DNA of 37,012 nt, taken from positions 1 to 37,012 of the forward strand of contig JABDBZ010000017.1 in the NCBI GenBank assembly GCA_013288385.1. The letters are read 5' to 3'. Made by a program: the position numbers and the translations under genes. Origin of the DNA: Bacteroidota bacterium. Lineage in GTDB: Bacteria > Bacteroidota > Bacteroidia > B-17B0 > Aurantibacillaceae. Under the pieces are notes generated by a model, which was not told where the DNA came from, ran no database searches, and saw nothing but the letters and a program-made list of their open reading frames with translations. Shown piece after piece: positions 34,987-37,012 of the stretch (its first letter is position 1; each line of letters opens with the position of its first letter).

Positions 34987-37012
34987 CTATTTTAACAAAT
35001 TACACATGAGCTTACTTTTATAAGAATAGATCATATAGTTCTTTTCATCTTTAAACAGGTTAAATATATTCGGTTCAGAGCTCGCCTTTAATTCCATAAG
35101 GTTCATGGATGCGCTATTTGCAATAACTATTTTTTGCTTATCCTTATCAAAAACGTAATACAATTGTTTAACGCCATTTTTTATCGTATTACAAAGTCCA
35201 GCAGCATCAAGTTTATCGTTTTCATAAATAAATGTTCCATTAATGTCTGATGCAATTAGCCCATTAACAGATTGTGCCAAAAAATCAGGTGTTTGATCAT
35301 CATTAATCATCCCAAATTTAATTTGAGCATTCATTAGATCTTTGCTTAGTTTAATGATGTCCTTCTTGTCGGAGAAAGATATTCTGTTTATTAAATTATT
35401 TTTATCGTCAATATAATATAAAAATGTTCGGTTGATGTTATTGGTGCCAACAATTGCGAAATCCTGACAATGTTCAATTGACTTATTCTTCAATCCAATT
35501 CTTCCAACACCCTTTCTGCTAAAGGCCTGTATAACACCGGCTTCATCAATGGTTACTAAATAGTCACTCTCTCCAACACGTACAAATTGAATTGGTAATT
35601 TAACTGGCGCATCTGTTTTATAAGGTTTATACCCTTCTGATCGCACGCCATACAAATTGAAATTGTAAATTAAATTATTTTTGCAGGCAATAAAAATTCT
35701 AAAATCCTTATCGCCATTATAATCCAAAAGCGAAATAGCATTAGTTGCTTTAGCAGGAAGTTTAATGGGATAACCCGGAACATAATTTCCATTTCTATCA
35801 ATCAAATGCAAATAATTATCTGTATTAAATAGCAATTGATACTTCTTGTTTTTGAAAAGATCCACAGTAAATATTTCTGATCTAGCAGTCTCATTTATTT
35901 TTTTCTTCCATAAAATAATCCCTGTTGAATTAATTAAATAGAGTTGATCTAATTTATCCTGAACCAAAATTTCTCGTTCATCCGTATTATGATTTGTGAA
36001 CAAATAAGGCTTTATTACAATGTCAGAATCCAATTGAGATTGCCATAACATATTTGGAATATTGTCTGAAGAAGGCGCTTGATAATTTAAATGCATTCTA
36101 AATTTAAGGTTGCCTTTTTGTTTGGCAACAACAATATTTGCTTCCGTTAAATTTTTAATTACTACTTTATTCTTGTCTATATTAATCCCACTAAATTCAT
36201 TTATTTTTTTTGTGTTCGCGCTTGGAACGAGATAATACAGATAATTACAGAACGGATTTACATTTTCGTTGGCATAATTCATAAAGGCATTATTATTTTT
36301 CAAAGTTGACCCGTTTGTAATCGAATAAATAATTTCTTGAGCTGATTGTAAGTTTTCTGTAAGGTATAAGGCATTATTTAAAATAAATACATAGTTGGCC
36401 TTTACATCAAACAATTCTCCAAAAAATCCTTCAACTACATCGTTTCTATTTAGGTGATAAATAAAAGTATAATTATATAAAGTATCTTTATCTTTTATGA
36501 ATTGAATAATTTCTTTGCATTTGGCAGTATCATTGAGGTTTGCCATTATCGCCTCGTTATTAAATGAGCTGAATTCAACAATTGAATTATCGAGGCATGA
36601 ATAAAACTCATCAGTCGCATTATACAGGGCTTTTTTATTGACCTCATCCCAAAATTTTGTTTGTGCTCTCTGTAGATTAATTGTTTTATTGAGTTGATTC
36701 GAAGAACTTATTGCAATTGCTTTAAAACAATTTGTCCCAAATGGCAATTGCTCATAAATTAAAATGTTTGATGGTTCTTGCGATTCAATTACTTGTTGAA
36801 GTAAATTATTTACAGGCTTATAATTACCGTTCAAAATAATTTCGGTTGGACTAAACTTTACACCCGCAACACTTTCTTTTGCGTTTAAAAGAGAGTTTAT
36901 TTTGAATGTATTGTTTTGTTCACTTTTATTATACAAATCATGATTTATATACAATCTCATCATATCGCTTTGTCCAACGCTCTCAATTTGATCTAGAAAC
37001 GATTTATTTTTT
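34987..37012 (-). CDS. Large protein with beta-propeller-like C-terminal half, 5' end outside the window
   Basis: The frame stays open through the right edge: upstream of the first Met (36963) it still reads SFLDQIESVGQSD. The true start is therefore probably outside and 658 residues is a minimum. The first half (about 1-300) has no motif I recognise. From about 305 to 600 there are repeated blade-like units: LWQSQLDSDIVIKPYLFTNH, DKLDQLYLINSTGIILWKKK, YLHLIDRNGNYVPGYPIKLP and VGESDYLVTIDEAGVIQAFS. These resemble PQQ/FG-GAP-type propeller blades found in envelope proteins. Neither enzyme activity nor localisation can be assigned without the N-terminus. Confidence 0.7.
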   Translation of the reverse strand, partial: KNKSFLDQIESVGQSDMMRLYINHDLYNKSEQNNTFKINSLLNAKESVAGVKFSPTEIILNGNYKPVNNLLQQVIESQEPSNILIYEQLPFGTNCFKAIAISSSNQLNKTINLQRAQTKFWDEVNKKALYNATDEFYSCLDNSIVEFSSFNNEAIMANLNDTAKCKEIIQFIKDKDTLYNYTFIYHLNRNDVVEGFFGELFDVKANYVFILNNALYLTENLQSAQEIIYSITNGSTLKNNNAFMNYANENVNPFCNYLYYLVPSANTKKINEFSGINIDKNKVVIKNLTEANIVVAKQKGNLKFRMHLNYQAPSSDNIPNMLWQSQLDSDIVIKPYLFTNHNTDEREILVQDKLDQLYLINSTGIILWKKKINETARSEIFTVDLFKNKKYQLLFNTDNYLHLIDRNGNYVPGYPIKLPAKATNAISLLDYNGDKDFRIFIACKNNLIYNFNLYGVRSEGYKPYKTDAPVKLPIQFVRVGESDYLVTIDEAGVIQAFSRKGVGRIGLKNKSIEHCQDFAIVGTNNINRTFLYYIDDKNNLINRISFSDKKDIIKLSKDLMNAQIKFGMINDDQTPDFLAQSVNGLIASDINGTFIYENDKLDAAGLCNTIKNGVKQLYYVFDKDKQKIVIANSASMNLMELKASSEPNIFNLFKDEKNYMIYSYKSKLMCNLLK

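Overview
The window is AT-rich chromosomal DNA from a member of the Bacteroidota. This is inferred from a T9SS type A sorting domain, an OMP_b-brl_3-type outer-membrane barrel with a CarboxypepD_reg domain, DUF420 and YraN genes, a 46-nt type II-C CRISPR repeat, and several promoters of the Bacteroidota class (TAnnTTTG). Most genes are housekeeping. The accessory content is a complete type II-C CRISPR-Cas locus, a nucleoside-deoxyribosyltransferase/TIR-like protein, and many small interspersed palindromic repeats, some of which sit inside genes.

Layout. 1-2942: pth (-) and methylmalonyl-CoA mutase large subunit (+). 2984-3348: a frameshifted remnant of a SpoIIE-type phosphatase. 3355-6183: outer-membrane barrel protein. 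6184-6686: non-coding cluster of nested repeats. 6687-12750 (-): SpoIIE-domain signalling protein, DUF4440 protein, DsbD and the NDT/TIR-like protein. 12821-17616 (+): a SAM-I riboswitch with terminator/antiterminator, then a SAM-dependent methyltransferase and metH. 17865-23711: tracrRNA (-), cas9, cas1, cas2 (+), array terminator and 8-repeat array read on the minus strand. 23712-25604: T9SS-exported protein. 25671-29555 (-): yraN, rluB-like and glmS. 29609-30510 (+): two small envelope proteins. 30591-31602 (-): plsC and gatC. 31675-32646 (+): trpS. 32926-37012 (-): a 5'-truncated beta-propeller-like protein, DUF420, and a lipoprotein joining cytochrome c to a PHM-like copper monooxygenase.

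How it works together. SAM made from the methionine produced by MetH should fold the riboswitch and switch its own operon off. In the CRISPR locus, cas9-cas1-cas2 are translationally coupled by 4-nt ATGA overlaps. The tracrRNA is divergent from cas9, starts in the cas9 5' leader and ends in a clear terminator. Its anti-repeat fixes the array as minus-strand, and an intrinsic terminator at the array's left end agrees. Every repeat contains TTG-N18-TATCTTTG, the same geometry as the best gene promoter in the window (upstream of the DUF420 gene). Each spacer may therefore have its own promoter, as known for the type II-C systems of Neisseria meningitidis and Campylobacter jejuni.

The most distinctive points are the repeat-embedded promoters, the fold-back and shared 16-nt motif at the end of the array, repeats inserted in frame in metH, the methyltransferase and the pseudouridine synthase (and one inside the riboswitch), and the SpoIIE remnant. 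All assignments come from reading motifs; no database search was run.
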